A stretch of 64,000 bases of DNA from CAIYTF01 sp963664845 (GCA_963664845.1 OY761615.1:4278001-4342000), one strand, 5' to 3'. Counted from the first letter of the stretch, positions 31,923 through 41,843 are shown. Program-made: numbers and translations. The notes: generated from the letters alone by a model not told the origin.

Positions 31923-33571
31923 TGAGCTTGTTTTCTGAACTTACCGCACATCTTGAAGAGATAACGGATCTGATGGAATTCCGGTTGGAAAATCCATTTA
32001 AAGTGAGCGCATTTCGCAATGCAGCCCAAACCCTCTCCAAAGCCGGTCCAGAGGCCGAACACCTGATAGCGGAAAAGAAAATCGGAACAATGAAAGGAAT
32101 AGGGAAGGGGATTGAAGCGGTTATCTACGAGTTTTATGAGAAACACGATTCGGAGACCATGCGGGAGTTGAGGAAGGATATTCCGGAAAGTCTGTTCGAG
32201 CTTTTTAAGATCCACGGACTCGGTGCCAAAAAGATCAATATACTTTTCTTTTCACATCAGGTGAAATCACTTACTGATCTTAAAAACCTTTGCCTGCAGA
32301 ACAAGGTTGCCTCCATCAAGGGGTTTGGCGAAAAAACGGAGCAAAAAATTCTCTCAGAAATCAAACGGATTGAAGAGAGCAGTAAATTCATACACCTGGA
32401 TTTTGGCTGTATTCTCCACGATCGTATCACTGCAATTTTGCAGCAGGCAAAAACCATCAAAGAAATTCGATTAACGGGTGAACTGCTCAGAATACGTGAA
32501 GTTATTTCGAAAATTGAATATGTGGTTTTTGCCGAAAGCACCGATTCGTTGCTGGCTGAGCTTAAATCATTCTTTGCTCCGGACAGCATTTCCGCTGCCG
32601 GTTCTTCAGTGTTCATCGATGCATTTGATGTTCCCGTTGAGCTGCATCTGGTGAACACACACACATTGCTTGAGCAGATGTCTTTTGAATTATCCTGTGA
32701 TAAAAAATATCTTGAAAAAATTGGTTATCAGGCACCCGCGGAATTCACTGATGATATTGCTATGTATAATGCTCTGGGCATTCCTTTCACTCCTGTTGAA
32801 CAAAGGGAAGCAGGATATTATTTCGATAAATCTCCTACAGGGAAGACTTCCGATTTAACCTTTCCAGAAGCCGGGTTACTGCACTTTCACACAACCTGGT
32901 CCGATGGTTCCAACACGCTCGGTGAAATGGTGAGCGAGGGGATGAAACTGGGGTTTGACTATTTTGCCGTTTGCGATCACAGCAAAACTGCAGCCTATGC
33001 CGGTGGGTTGCGCGAGGAACGCGTATTGCTGCAGGACAAGGAGATAAAACAACTGCGGAAGACACTGAACGTAACACTGTTTCATGGCGTGGAATCGGAT
33101 ATTGTTACGGATGGCAGTCTGGACTATCCTGATGATTTTCTTGACCATTTTGATTTTATCGTTGCTTCAGTTCATTCGCAGTTTAATCTGAGTGAAGAGG
33201 ATATGACCAGACGAATAATTAAAGCAGTTGAACACCCAAGAACAAATGTCCTGGGGCATCCGACAGGAAGGCTGCTGCTCAGCCGTGACGGGTATAATGT
33301 TTCGATGCAGAAGGTGATTGACGCGTGTGCGGCGAACAAAACAGCCATCGAAATAAATGCCCACCCGCATCGTCTTGATCTCGATTGGCGCTGGATACCG
33401 TATGCACTCGAGAAAGGCTGCCTGTTTTCAATCAATGCAGATGCACATTCGGCAGAGGCTATCGCTCTCACCAGGTATGGCATCATGATTGCAAAAAAAG
33501 GCGGGTTGAGAAAAGAGCAGGTAATTAACTATTTTAGCATTGATGAGTTTTCCCGGTTTATAAAAAAATAA
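31922..33571 (+). CDS. polX: PolX-like protein: degenerate family X polymerase domain plus PHP phosphoesterase
   Basis: 549 residues. The N-terminal helix-hairpin-helix 8-kDa-like domain (about 1-150) contains 'GTMKGIGKGIEAVI', 'KIHGLGAKKI' and 'SIKGFGEKTEQKI'. The nucleotidyltransferase region (about 182-206) reads 'IRLTGELLRIREVISKIEYV' where active PolX has a GS-R-R and D-x-D, so the catalytic Ser and Asp residues appear lost. The C-terminal PHP domain is intact: 'HFHTTWSDGSN' (His321, His323), 'VCDHSK', 'HGVESDI', 'ASVHSQF', 'LGHPTGR' and 'INADAHS', the metal ligands of a 3'-5' exonuclease or AP-endonuclease. A role in base-excision repair through the nuclease is likely, polymerisation unlikely. 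Overlaps the PAP2-like gene by one base. Confidence 0.88.
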   Translation: MSLFSELTAHLEEITDLMEFRLENPFKVSAFRNAAQTLSKAGPEAEHLIAEKKIGTMKGIGKGIEAVIYEFYEKHDSETMRELRKDIPESLFELFKIHGLGAKKINILFFSHQVKSLTDLKNLCLQNKVASIKGFGEKTEQKILSEIKRIEESSKFIHLDFGCILHDRITAILQQAKTIKEIRLTGELLRIREVISKIEYVVFAESTDSLLAELKSFFAPDSISAAGSSVFIDAFDVPVELHLVNTHTLLEQMSFELSCDKKYLEKIGYQAPAEFTDDIAMYNALGIPFTPVEQREAGYYFDKSPTGKTSDLTFPEAGLLHFHTTWSDGSNTLGEMVSEGMKLGFDYFAVCDHSKTAAYAGGLREERVLLQDKEIKQLRKTLNVTLFHGVESDIVTDGSLDYPDDFLDHFDFIVASVHSQFNLSEEDMTRRIIKAVEHPRTNVLGHPTGRLLLSRDGYNVSMQKVIDACAANKTAIEINAHPHRLDLDWRWIPYALEKGCLFSINADAHSAEAIALTRYGIMIAKKGGLRKEQVINYFSIDEFSRFIKK

Positions 33572-33697
33572 TCGGGGCGGCTTAAGTTGAATAGGTGCGG
33601 TTAAAAGTTCAATAATCCAAGGGGAATGACTATACAGCATCGCTCTGATGTAGCAACCGCCCTGAGCGCAGAATTAAAACAAGAAAAGAGAATTCCA

Positions 33698-34234
33698 ATG
33701 ACAGATTTAAAAAGATTTATCCGTTCAGTTCCTGATTTTCCCAAACCTGGTATTTTGTTTTTTGACGTCACCACGCTGTTTGCAGACCGTAGTGGGCTGC
33801 AACTCGCCATTGATGAACTGTTTGTCGCAGCGCATGGAAAAGGGATCACAAAAGTCGTCGGGATCGAATCAAGAGGCTTCATTCTTGGTGGTGCACTTGC
33901 ACAAAAACTGCACTGCGGGTTTGTACCGATCAGAAAACCCGGTAAACTGCCGGCTGAGAAAATTTCCGAATCGTATATGCTTGAATACGGAACTGACAGT
34001 ATCGAAATCCACGCGGATGCGATACAGCCCGGTGACATAGTTCTTCTGCACGATGATCTGCTGGCAACAGGAGGCACCGCGCGGGCAGCCTGTAATCTGA
34101 TTGAACGGTTGGGTGGTAAAATTGCCCAGATATCATTTCTTGTTGAGCTGACTTTCCTTCCTGGAAGAGCCAAACTGGAAGGATACGACGTCCAGTCGCT
34201 GATTCAATACGATTCGGAAGAAAAGCCCAACTGA
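33698..34234 (+). CDS. apt: adenine phosphoribosyltransferase
   Basis: Salvages adenine to AMP using PRPP. 178 residues from ATG 33698; an upstream in-frame ATG at 33626 would add 24 residues not seen in the family, and its AGGGGA site abuts the codon. Landmarks: 'SVPDFPKPGILFFDVT', 'GIESRGFILGGALA', the basic loop 'PIRKPGKLP' and the PRPP-binding motif 'VLLHDDLLATGGTARA'. In this copy the usual 'VDDL' is 'HDDL', with both acidic residues kept. Stands alone; followed by a repeat-containing gap. Confidence 0.93.
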   Translation: MTDLKRFIRSVPDFPKPGILFFDVTTLFADRSGLQLAIDELFVAAHGKGITKVVGIESRGFILGGALAQKLHCGFVPIRKPGKLPAEKISESYMLEYGTDSIEIHADAIQPGDIVLLHDDLLATGGTARAACNLIERLGGKIAQISFLVELTFLPGRAKLEGYDVQSLIQYDSEEKPN

Positions 34235-34367
34235 ATTTTGTTGGCAGGCAGACAATCGTGTTTTGGTGACTAATGGGATATATTTATCCCTGAATGCACA
34301 TTAGTATCACTGTGCCAAGCCAGCCCTGTAGCGAGTTGGGTTTACATATTCCTCGCCTAAACGGCAA

Positions 34368-34420
34368 TGGCGTCAGTTTAATGAAATTTGTGAAGAGTGT
34401 CATTCCCACGAAGGTGGGAA
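34368..34420. repeat. degenerate family A repeat fragment with hairpin
   Basis: TGGCGTCAGTTTA (34368-34380) differs at two positions from the family A end and is followed, as in other copies, by a TGTCATTCCC block. The block forms a TTCCCAC-GAAG-GTGGGAA hairpin (34403-34420). No matching right end was found in the remaining gap, so it is a partial copy between the convergent genes apt and rsmI. Confidence 0.55.
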
Positions 34421-34483
34421 TCTATCTTCCTTTACTCTGGAATAATACTACGAATTCGTTTTATTTGGCAAGGACCTTTAATG

Positions 34484-35152
34484 CTATTTCCACTTCACCG
34501 GCGCGACTAGCACCACAAACTCTCCTTTGACAACATAGGAGGGGAGTGCTTCTTTTACCTCTGCGGCTGTGCCTCTCCAAACTTCTTCAAACATTTTGGT
34601 AAGCTCACGGCACACGGCAATTTTCCTTTCGGGAATTATCTCAGCCAGCTCACCAATTAATTTCTCGATCCGGTGCGACGATTCAAAGAAGACGAACGTC
34701 TTGTCATTTTCCAACAATCCTGAAAGAAATTTCTGCCTGCCCTTTTTTTGCGGGATGAATCCTTCAAATATAAATCCGTCAGTTGGCAGTCCGGCAATAC
34801 TGAGCGCCACAATGGGAGCGGATACACCGGGAATGGGTACAATGTCAATTTCGTTCTTTACTGCTTCCGAAATGAGGCGTACACCGGGATCGGATATGGT
34901 TGGCGTCCCCGCATCGCTAATGAGCGCAACAGGTCTGCCTGTGCGAAGAATGTCAATAACTCTTGCAATTTTGTAACCCTCGCTCTGGGCATTGAAGGAA
35001 ACCAGTTCCTTGTGGATGTCGTAGTGCTTGAGCAAATTCGAAGTGACCCGCGTGTCCTCACAGAGAATGAGGTCTACGGTTTTAAGTGTTTCCAGAGCAC
35101 GCAGCGTGATGTCCTGGAGGTTACCAATAGGGGAGCTTACAATGTACAGCAT
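34484..35152 (-). CDS. rsmI: 16S rRNA (cytidine1402-2'-O)-methyltransferase
   Basis: SAM-dependent enzyme of the tetrapyrrole methylase fold that methylates C1402 in the ribosomal P site. 222 residues from ATG 35152. A long open frame upstream to 35332 is not homologous and overlaps the lysine aminotransferase gene. Motifs: 'YIVSSPIGNLQDITLRAL', 'CEDTRVTSNLL', 'ALISDAGTPTISDPG', 'PIPGVSAPIVAL', 'FEGFIPQKKGRQ' and 'FFESSHRI'. It lacks the C-terminal extension of about 50 residues present in E. coli RsmI, as is usual in this phylum. Leftward, downstream of lat. Confidence 0.92.
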   Translation of the reverse strand: MLYIVSSPIGNLQDITLRALETLKTVDLILCEDTRVTSNLLKHYDIHKELVSFNAQSEGYKIARVIDILRTGRPVALISDAGTPTISDPGVRLISEAVKNEIDIVPIPGVSAPIVALSIAGLPTDGFIFEGFIPQKKGRQKFLSGLLENDKTFVFFESSHRIEKLIGELAEIIPERKIAVCRELTKMFEEVWRGTAAEVKEALPSYVVKGEFVVLVAPVKWK

Positions 35153-35223
35153 AGTGTTCACTTTTAAAACAGGAAAGGCTCCTGTTTGGGAGCCGCCTGT
35201 GCAAGTAGTTTTGTAAATATAAT

Positions 35224-36579
35224 TTATTTGTTCAGTAAATGTAACGCTTCTCTGATTTTTTCCAAACCCAAATCTATTTCCTCCATCGAAATACAAAGCG
35301 CGGGTCTGAACCTGATGCTCCGGTCTCCGCATCCAAGAATGAGCATTTTCTGTTCATAAAGCAGGTCTTTGAAGTGGTTCCGCTCTGCCTTTGATGGCAG
35401 ATCGAACGCACAGAGGAGTCCCAGTCCTCGGGCATGCGATATCTTGTCGGGAAAGTCATTCTGAATAGAAAGGAGTCCGTTTAGTAGGTAGTTACCCACC
35501 GTGGCGGCGTTCTCCACCAGGCGGTCTTCGTAGATTATTTCAAGCAACTTGGCTGAACGCACCATATCTGCGAGATTGCCTCCCCAGGTGGAGTTGATCC
35601 GGCTTGATTTCCTGAAACAATGTTCCTCAATGTCATCAATCCTGTCGGAAACCATTATACCACATGTTTGTGCTTTCTTCCCGAAAGAAATAATATCGGG
35701 CATCACATAGTGTTGGGCGGCCCACATTTTCCCGGTCATTCCCATGCCGGTCTGCACTTCATCAAACATGAGCAGGATATCGTTTTCGTCAGCAATCTGG
35801 CGTAGTTGGAGGAAAAATTCCTTGCGGAAGTAATTATCGCCACCCTCGCATTGAATTGGTTCAATGATGATCAAAGCAATATCATCAGGGTTGTCAGCAA
35901 TTGCTTGTTTTATCTCCTGCAGCGCTTTAGCCTCAGCTGCAATTATTTCCGGTAGATGGGCTTCAACCGGAAAGATAATTTTCGGGTTGCTGATACGCGG
36001 AAAATCGAACTTGGGGAAATGATCTATTTTAACCGGGTCTGTATTTGTCAGCGAAAGCGTATAGCCGCTTCTTCCGTGAAATGCCTCCCGGAAATGTATC
36101 ACTTTGTGCCCACGCTCCGATTTCAAGCCTTTTTTGAAGTTTTTCCGCACTTTCCAATCAAAAGCTACTTTAAGTCCGTTTTCGACTGCTGCTGCCCCAC
36201 CTTCAATGAAAAACAAATACTTCATCTCCGCGGGCTTTGCAATAACAGAGAAATTATGCACAAATTCTGCCATAAACACTGTGTACATGTCAGAATTTGA
36301 TGGTTTATGCAATGCGGCTTCCAGCAGCTTTTTCTGGAATTCGGCGTTCTCCAGTTTGGGATGATTCATCCCGAGTGGGTTCGAGGCAAAAAATGTGAAA
36401 AAATCAAGGTATTCGGTTCCGGTAATGGCATCGCGCAAATAGGCGCCATGGCTGTTTTTAAGATCGAGAATGATCTCGAAACCGTCAATAAGCATATGCT
36501 GTGAAAGAAGGGATCTTACTTCACCGGCTGAAACTTCTTTATGTGATTGCAGAAAATTATGAACGTGCTCAACTTTCAT
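35224..36579 (-). CDS. lat: L-lysine 6-transaminase
   Basis: PLP-dependent class III aminotransferase that moves the epsilon-amino group of lysine to 2-oxoglutarate, giving 2-aminoadipate semialdehyde (piperideine-6-carboxylate). 451 residues, matching LAT family length. Visible: 'YLDFFTFFASNPLGMNHP', 'FFIEGGAAAVENGLKVAFDW', 'FREAFHGRSGYTLSLTNTDP', 'IIEPIQCEGGDNYFR', 'LMFDEVQTGMGMTGKMWA' and the PLP lysine in 'IISFGKKAQTCG'. A strong AAGGAGT site lies 8 bases before the ATG. Likely starts lysine catabolism; the partner semialdehyde dehydrogenase is not in the window. Confidence 0.9.
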   Translation of the reverse strand: MKVEHVHNFLQSHKEVSAGEVRSLLSQHMLIDGFEIILDLKNSHGAYLRDAITGTEYLDFFTFFASNPLGMNHPKLENAEFQKKLLEAALHKPSNSDMYTVFMAEFVHNFSVIAKPAEMKYLFFIEGGAAAVENGLKVAFDWKVRKNFKKGLKSERGHKVIHFREAFHGRSGYTLSLTNTDPVKIDHFPKFDFPRISNPKIIFPVEAHLPEIIAAEAKALQEIKQAIADNPDDIALIIIEPIQCEGGDNYFRKEFFLQLRQIADENDILLMFDEVQTGMGMTGKMWAAQHYVMPDIISFGKKAQTCGIMVSDRIDDIEEHCFRKSSRINSTWGGNLADMVRSAKLLEIIYEDRLVENAATVGNYLLNGLLSIQNDFPDKISHARGLGLLCAFDLPSKAERNHFKDLLYEQKMLILGCGDRSIRFRPALCISMEEIDLGLEKIREALHLLNK

Positions 36580-36906
36580 AATTGAAACTCCTTATGAATT
36601 AAAGCGAAAAATTCGTTATTTAGTGATCAGGACGGACGTGGGGGCCGAATACGTGCTAAAACACGTTTTCAAATTTGGAAACGAAGTAGCTCCGGTGTGA
36701 AATCCGGGCAACCGCGTTAAGAGCAGACAGGGTGTTGAATTGTTCTTGTTTCATGAAGAGAAAATACTGTTTTTCATGATAATAGTCAAATCCCCGGGCT
36801 TTAATAAAATTTGGAAATGCTGTCAATTAATGTTATTTTAGGTAATTCATTCCGCCCTTCTAAGGGCGATTTTTGTTTATTTAAGATGATATAAAAAAAC
36901 CGGTAT
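36580..36906 (+). other. divergent intergenic region and leader of the rimP-nusA-infB operon
   Basis: 327 bases between divergent lat and rimP. It must carry both promoters. On the plus strand there is a small hairpin ACGTG-CTAAAA-CACGT near 36651-36666, a structured-looking stretch 'GCTCCGGTGTGAAATCCGGG' near 36687-36706, and a terminator-shaped hairpin at 36853-36873 only about 35 bases before rimP. No gene was found in it. Confidence 0.5.
36853..36873 (+). terminator. terminator-like hairpin in the rimP leader (possible attenuator)
   Basis: CGCCCTT-CT-AAGGGCG followed by ATTTTT. The stem is perfect (7 bp). No rightward gene lies upstream that would need a terminator, since lat runs the other way, so a transcript reaching it would be the operon leader itself. 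In E. coli the same operon is feedback-controlled by NusA through leader terminators; whether this is analogous is inference. Confidence 0.55.
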
Positions 36907-37374
36907 ATGCCTGAGCTTAGTGTTGAAGAAAAACTTCGCGTAATTTGCGAGGAAACCGTTTCGGAAAATGGATTTCTCCTCATCGACTTCAGAATTCGCA
37001 AACAGAAAATCCATACCAGTATTGAAATATATGTCGATAAAAAGGATGCTCTGACGCTGGATGATTGTGCCGACTTAAGCAGGATCATTGCTCAGAAACT
37101 GGACGAGGCAAACCTTGAACTGGAAAATTACCGGTTGGATGTTTCTTCTCCCGGAGTGGACAGGGCATTGATCTTTCTCGATCAGTATTACAAACACATC
37201 GGCCGTACTTTTGATATCACCTTTACAGACGAGTCAGGGAATGAAGTCAATCTCAAAGCCGCTCTCCTGCGGATTGAGAATGAAATGCCGGTTTTTCAAA
37301 CGATAAAAGGTATGGAATTGCACGTTCCATTTAAAGCCATAACAGCAGCAAAGGTTTTAGTAAGATTTTCATGA
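36907..37374 (+). CDS. rimP: ribosome maturation factor RimP
   Basis: Assists late assembly of the 30S subunit. 155 residues, standard length, with the N-terminal alpha/beta domain ('GFLLIDFRIRKQKIHTSIEIYVDK'), the signature 'LTLDDCADLSRIIAQKLDE' and 'YRLDVSSPGVDRAL', then the SH3-like C-terminal domain. First gene of the conserved rimP-nusA-infB-rbfA-truB operon, 12 bases before nusA. Confidence 0.93.
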   Translation: MPELSVEEKLRVICEETVSENGFLLIDFRIRKQKIHTSIEIYVDKKDALTLDDCADLSRIIAQKLDEANLELENYRLDVSSPGVDRALIFLDQYYKHIGRTFDITFTDESGNEVNLKAALLRIENEMPVFQTIKGMELHVPFKAITAAKVLVRFS

Positions 37375-37386
37375 CGGAGGAAATTC

Positions 37387-38631
37387 ATGAGTATTGAGTT
37401 AGTCGAATCGTTTTCATCTATGGTCCGCGAAAAAGGAATTGATAAAGATCACCTTGCCGGAATCATTGAGGAAATTTTCGGAATTCTCGTTAAAAAGCGC
37501 TTTGGTGAAGAAGCGAAATATAATGTGGTGTTCAACACTGATAAAGGCGAAATAGAGATTTTTCTTTCGCGCGAAATTGTTGATGTGCTCACCAATGAGT
37601 TCACTCAAATTACGATCGATGAAGTTAATCTTAAAGGAAATGAAGATGAACTTGAAGTCGGTGACGATTATGTGGAAAAATTGAAACTGGCCATTTTTGG
37701 CAGAAGGTTGATTACGTTCGCCAAACAAAGCCTGAATCAACGCATCCGCGAACTGGAGAAAGAAATTATTTTCAAGGAATACCAGCAGGTTGTCGGTGAA
37801 ATAGTCATTGGCGATGTTTACCAGATCAACAAAATGAGCATCCTGGTAAATCATAATAAAAACCAACTGGTGCTCCCGCGCGAAGAGCAGATCCCTTCGG
37901 AAAAACCGAAAAAAGGTGATACGCTTCGCGCTATCGTTAAAGAAGTTGTCAAAGGGAACAAAGGACCTGAAATTATTATTTCCCGTGCCAGCAACGAGTT
38001 CCTGAAGAAATTATTTGAAATTGAAGTTCCCGAGATTTATGACGGGATCATCGACATTAAAGGAATTGCAAGAAAGCCCGGCGAGCGTGCCAAGATCTCC
38101 GTCTCCTCACAGGATAAACGCATTGACCCTGTCGGTGCCTGTATCGGTATGAAAGGTGTCAGAGTTACCGCGATTGTACGCGAACTGAATAACGAAAATA
38201 TTGATGTGGTGCACTATTCCGATGACCCGAAGATGTATGTGCAAAGAGCATTGCTCCCCGGTAAGATCAAAAAAATCGACATTGATACAAAAATTAAAAA
38301 AGCAACGGTATTCGCTGACTCGGATCAGGCTGCCCAGCTGGTTGGACGCGGCGGCGTTAACATCACTCTTGCCTCGCAATTAACAGGCTATGAGATCGAA
38401 TTCATCCGTGAAGAAAAAACCGTTGATGAATATGAAGAAGACATCGAATTGATTGATCTCCGTAATGAACTCGGTGAAGATACTTATAATATATTAATAA
38501 ATAACCGGTTCGATTCAGCTCTTGAAGTCTTGCGTGCCGGCAAGGAAAAATTGTCGCTTATTGCAGAACTTTCTGCGGCGGAAATTGACAAGATACTTGC
38601 CCTCATTCAGGCTGAACTTGAGGAAGACTAA
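37387..38631 (+). CDS. nusA: transcription termination/antitermination protein NusA
   Basis: RNA polymerase-associated factor controlling pausing, termination and antitermination. 414 residues: N-terminal RNAP-binding domain (about 1-125), S1 domain (about 130-200, 'GEIVIGDVYQINKMSILVNHN'), KH1 ('DPVGACIGMKGVRVTAIVREL') and KH2 ('AAQLVGRGGVNITLASQLTGYEI'), then a short acidic C-terminal stretch. It lacks the two acidic repeat domains of E. coli NusA, as usual outside gammaproteobacteria. GGAGG precedes the start. Confidence 0.95.
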   Translation: MSIELVESFSSMVREKGIDKDHLAGIIEEIFGILVKKRFGEEAKYNVVFNTDKGEIEIFLSREIVDVLTNEFTQITIDEVNLKGNEDELEVGDDYVEKLKLAIFGRRLITFAKQSLNQRIRELEKEIIFKEYQQVVGEIVIGDVYQINKMSILVNHNKNQLVLPREEQIPSEKPKKGDTLRAIVKEVVKGNKGPEIIISRASNEFLKKLFEIEVPEIYDGIIDIKGIARKPGERAKISVSSQDKRIDPVGACIGMKGVRVTAIVRELNNENIDVVHYSDDPKMYVQRALLPGKIKKIDIDTKIKKATVFADSDQAAQLVGRGGVNITLASQLTGYEIEFIREEKTVDEYEEDIELIDLRNELGEDTYNILINNRFDSALEVLRAGKEKLSLIAELSAAEIDKILALIQAELEED

Positions 38632-38657
38632 GATACTGAGGAACAGAATAATAAGAT

Positions 38658-41465
38658 ATGTCTGATATCAAAGAGAAGAAAGTAAGAGTAGTTGCGGTTG
38701 CGGCTTCCATAAATGTCCCATCCGAGGACATCATCCTTTTCCTTCAAAAGAAGGGACATCCGGTCAAAACGGTTAATTCTGTTGTGACGGACGAGATGAT
38801 GATGGAGCTGGATGCGCACTTCAGAAAACAGATTGAAGGAGCAAGGAAACACCAGGCGAAGGTTGAAGAATATAAAACCATCGTCGGTACCATCCGTTCT
38901 CAAAAAGACGAAAAACCGGCCAAGGATGAAAAGCAGGTTAAAGCTGCCAAACCTCTGGAAGAACCTGTTGAACAACCGTCTGCCCCGGTCGTTGCGGAAG
39001 AAGTTCCTGTTGAACAACCTCCTGTTGTCCCTGAAGTGAAAATCGCTGCGGAAGAAATTCCTGTCGTGGAAGTTGCTGCACCTCAACCTACCCCTGACGT
39101 TGAAGAAAAACCGGTTCAGGCTGAGGTTGAGAAACCAATCGAAACCGCACCAAAAGTTGTTGAGCTGCCGGTCCCCGAGCAAAAAGCAGAAGTGCCTGTC
39201 CAGGTGATTGAAACCCCCGTCCCAGCAGCACCTGCTGTTGTGGAAACAGCACCGGCACCACTAGAGCCGGAGGTGGAAGCCCCGGTAAAAGACGCTAACG
39301 ATACCGGTCTTTCGGTACCCAAAAAACTGGTAGGTCTGAAAATTCTTGGAAATATCAACGACAGAAAACAGGCAGCTTCGGCTGGCGCTTCAGGCGCTGA
39401 AGGCACCTCTGCCGCACCGGCAAAACCTCTCACTGCCGCTGAAATTGAGAAAAAGAAGAAGAAAAAGAAAAAAACCAAGGTTAAAAAGAAAGTAGATACT
39501 CCGAATCCCGAGGATCTGCTTGTTGTAAAGAAGAAACAGAAAGTCAAAAAATTCGAAATCGATCAAAAAGAAATTGACAAGAACATCCGGGTTACCATGC
39601 TTGGTATGGACGAAACCGCAGCAATGTCGGTTCGCGCCAAAGAAAGAAAACGGAAAAAGAAAGAACGTCTGGAGCAATCGCAGAGAGAAGAGGAAGAAAA
39701 ACTTCTCGATCTGAAGAAGATCAGCGTTCCCGAATTCATTGCCGTGAGCGAACTTGCCAATCTGATGGATGTTCCCGTTGGTGATGTTATTTCCAAGTGC
39801 ATTAGCCTTGGCCTTATGGTTTCCATCAATCAGCGCCTGGACGTTGACACCATAACTCTGGTTGCTGACGAATTCGATTTTGAAATTGAAATAGCCAAAG
39901 AATATTCCGACAACACGCTTGAAGATAAACCGGACAGAATTGAAGATCTGGTCTCCCGCTCACCGGTTGTCACCATCATGGGACACGTTGATCACGGAAA
40001 AACCTCGCTGCTCGATTTTATCAGAAGAGCTAATGTGGTTGCAGGTGAATCTGGCGGCATTACTCAACACATCGGTGCTTATAAAGTATCACTTCCCAAC
40101 GGAAGAGAAGTTGCATTTCTCGATACCCCCGGTCACGAGGCTTTCACCGCTATGCGCGCCCGTGGTGCACAGGTTACCGATATTGTGGTGCTCGTTGTGG
40201 CTGCCGACGATTCGGTCATGCCCCAAACCATTGAAGCAATCAATCATGCTCAGGCAGCCAATGTCCCAATTATCGTCGCCATAAACAAGATCGATCGCCC
40301 CGAGGCAAATTCACAAAGAATTAAGCAGCAATTGGCCGACCGGAATATCCTCGTTGAGGAATGGGGCGGCAAATATCAGTGCGTTGAACTTTCAGCCAAG
40401 ACCGGTTTTAATGTTGACGTACTGTTGGAAAAAATTCTCATTGAAACAGATATGCTCGAATTACGGGCAAATCCAAACCGCGAAGCACGTGGTGTTATTA
40501 TTGAATCTGAACTGGACAAAGGACGCGGCATCACCGCAACAGTCCTTGTGCAAAAAGGTACCCTCCATGTTGGCGATCCATTCCTGGCAGGTGTTTTCTT
40601 TGGAAAAGTCCGGGCCATGTTCGATGAACGCAACAACCGTGTTGACGATGTTCCGCCATCCACCCCTGTTTCCGTTCTCGGATTTGAGGGCGCTCCTCAG
40701 GCTGGTGATGTGTTCATCGTTATGGAATCGGAACGCGATGCCAGAGATATTGCAACCAAGAGACAACAATTGAAACGTGAGCAGGATAACCGTCAGGTTA
40801 AACACCTCACACTTGATGAAATTTCCCGTCAGATCAGCATCGGCGGAGTAAAAGAACTTCCTATCATCGTTAAAGGTGACGTGGACGGTTCTGTTGAAGC
40901 TCTTGCTGATTCTTTCATGAAACTTTCCAACGAGGAAGTTATCGTGCGGGTTATACATCGCGGTGTCGGTGCAATTTCCGAAAGCGATGTCTTGCTTGCC
41001 GATGCGTCAAACGCCATTATTATTGGTTTCCATGTTCGTCCGCATTTGAATGCCCGGAAACTTGCTGAAGCCAATAAGGTTGATATCAGGATTTATAACA
41101 TCATCTATAACGCTATTGCTGAAGTGAAGGCCGCGCTTGAAGGTCTGCTCTCACCAATCATCAGTGAAGAGATCACTGCAACAGTGCAGGTTCGTGAAAC
41201 CTTTAAAGTGCCTAAAGTGGGCACGGTTGCCGGTTGCTATGTTACTGAAGGAAAACTCATCCGTAACAACAAAATACGCCTTATCCGCGAAGGTATTGTC
41301 GTGTTTGAAGGCGATCTGGATTCACTGAAACGTTTCAAAGATGATGTGCGTGAAGTTGATGCCGGTTATGAATGCGGATTATCAATCCGGAACTTTAATG
41401 ATATTAAGAACGGGGATATTATTGAAGCGTTCAAACTCATTGAAACCAAGAAGAAACTGGATTAA
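38658..41465 (+). CDS. infB: translation initiation factor IF-2
   Basis: GTPase that places initiator tRNA on the 30S subunit. 935 residues. An N-terminal IF2-N module is followed by a long low-complexity Pro/Val/Glu/Ala-rich linker (about residues 75-240), then a Lys-rich patch ('[16 protein letters not shown]', about 264-280) and a second IF2-N-like helical segment. The G domain has '[13 protein letters not shown]' (about residue 441), '[15 protein letters not shown]' and 'NKIDRPEAN'. It ends with the domain II-IV region '[19 protein letters not shown]'. The recognisable Shine-Dalgarno site (TGAGGA) is unusually far, about 18 bases, from the ATG. Confidence 0.96.
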   Translation: MSDIKEKKVRVVAVAASINVPSEDIILFLQKKGHPVKTVNSVVTDEMMMELDAHFRKQIEGARKHQAKVEEYKTIVGTIRSQKDEKPAKDEKQVKAAKPLEEPVEQPSAPVVAEEVPVEQPPVVPEVKIAAEEIPVVEVAAPQPTPDVEEKPVQAEVEKPIETAPKVVELPVPEQKAEVPVQVIETPVPAAPAVVETAPAPLEPEVEAPVKDANDTGLSVPKKLVGLKILGNINDRKQAASAGASGAEGTSAAPAKPLTAAEIEKKKKKKKKTKVKKKVDTPNPEDLLVVKKKQKVKKFEIDQKEIDKNIRVTMLGMDETAAMSVRAKERKRKKKERLEQSQREEEEKLLDLKKISVPEFIAVSELANLMDVPVGDVISKCISLGLMVSINQRLDVDTITLVADEFDFEIEIAKEYSDNTLEDKPDRIEDLVSRSPVVTIMGHVDHGKTSLLDFIRRANVVAGESGGITQHIGAYKVSLPNGREVAFLDTPGHEAFTAMRARGAQVTDIVVLVVAADDSVMPQTIEAINHAQAANVPIIVAINKIDRPEANSQRIKQQLADRNILVEEWGGKYQCVELSAKTGFNVDVLLEKILIETDMLELRANPNREARGVIIESELDKGRGITATVLVQKGTLHVGDPFLAGVFFGKVRAMFDERNNRVDDVPPSTPVSVLGFEGAPQAGDVFIVMESERDARDIATKRQQLKREQDNRQVKHLTLDEISRQISIGGVKELPIIVKGDVDGSVEALADSFMKLSNEEVIVRVIHRGVGAISESDVLLADASNAIIIGFHVRPHLNARKLAEANKVDIRIYNIIYNAIAEVKAALEGLLSPIISEEITATVQVRETFKVPKVGTVAGCYVTEGKLIRNNKIRLIREGIVVFEGDLDSLKRFKDDVREVDAGYECGLSIRNFNDIKNGDIIEAFKLIETKKKLD

Positions 41466-41492
41466 TAGTATTTATAATCAGGTCAGAATATA

Positions 41493-41843
41493 ATGTCACA
41501 CAGGATTGAAAAAATTGAAAGTCTTCTCAAGGAAGAGATCAGCAAGATTGTCTTATTTAAATTGAATGATCCTGCTTTTGGATTCCTGACCGTGACTAAC
41601 GTTAAGGTATCTCCTGATCTGCGCATCGCAAAAGTGTATATCTCGATTTTCGAAAAGGAACGGCGCGCTGTCGTCCTGCAAAAACTTACTGATGTTTCTC
41701 CGATCGTACGATCGGAGCTGTCATCACGCACCACAATGCGCTACACTCCGGAGCTGAAATTCTTCCTTGATGATACCCTGGACTATGTTGAAAAAATAGA
41801 TGCTCTTATCAAAAAGATCCATGAGGATGATAACAAAGACTAA
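41493..41843 (+). CDS. rbfA: ribosome-binding factor A
   Basis: KH-fold protein needed for 16S rRNA 5'-end maturation and cold growth. 116 residues, typical length, with 'RIEKIESLLKEEISKIVLFKL', 'LTVTNVKVSPDLRIAKVYISI' and 'RTTMRYTPELKFFLDDTLD'. Its 3' end overlaps truB by 17 bases if truB starts at 41827. Confidence 0.94.
   Translation: MSHRIEKIESLLKEEISKIVLFKLNDPAFGFLTVTNVKVSPDLRIAKVYISIFEKERRAVVLQKLTDVSPIVRSELSSRTTMRYTPELKFFLDDTLDYVEKIDALIKKIHEDDNKD

Noticed and set aside
35153..35332. 60-residue N-terminal extension of RsmI
   Set aside because: The conserved protein begins at MLYIVSSPIGNL; the extension overlaps lat on the same strand in another frame and is not homologous.
36660..36740. 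Sequence resembling part of a cobalamin riboswitch (GGTGTGAAATCCGGG followed by CAACCGCG)
   Set aside because: Only a fragment of the B12-box pattern is present, the GGGAA and GCCACTG elements are not in place, and neither neighbouring gene (lat, rimP) is a B12 gene. A covariance-model search would decide.
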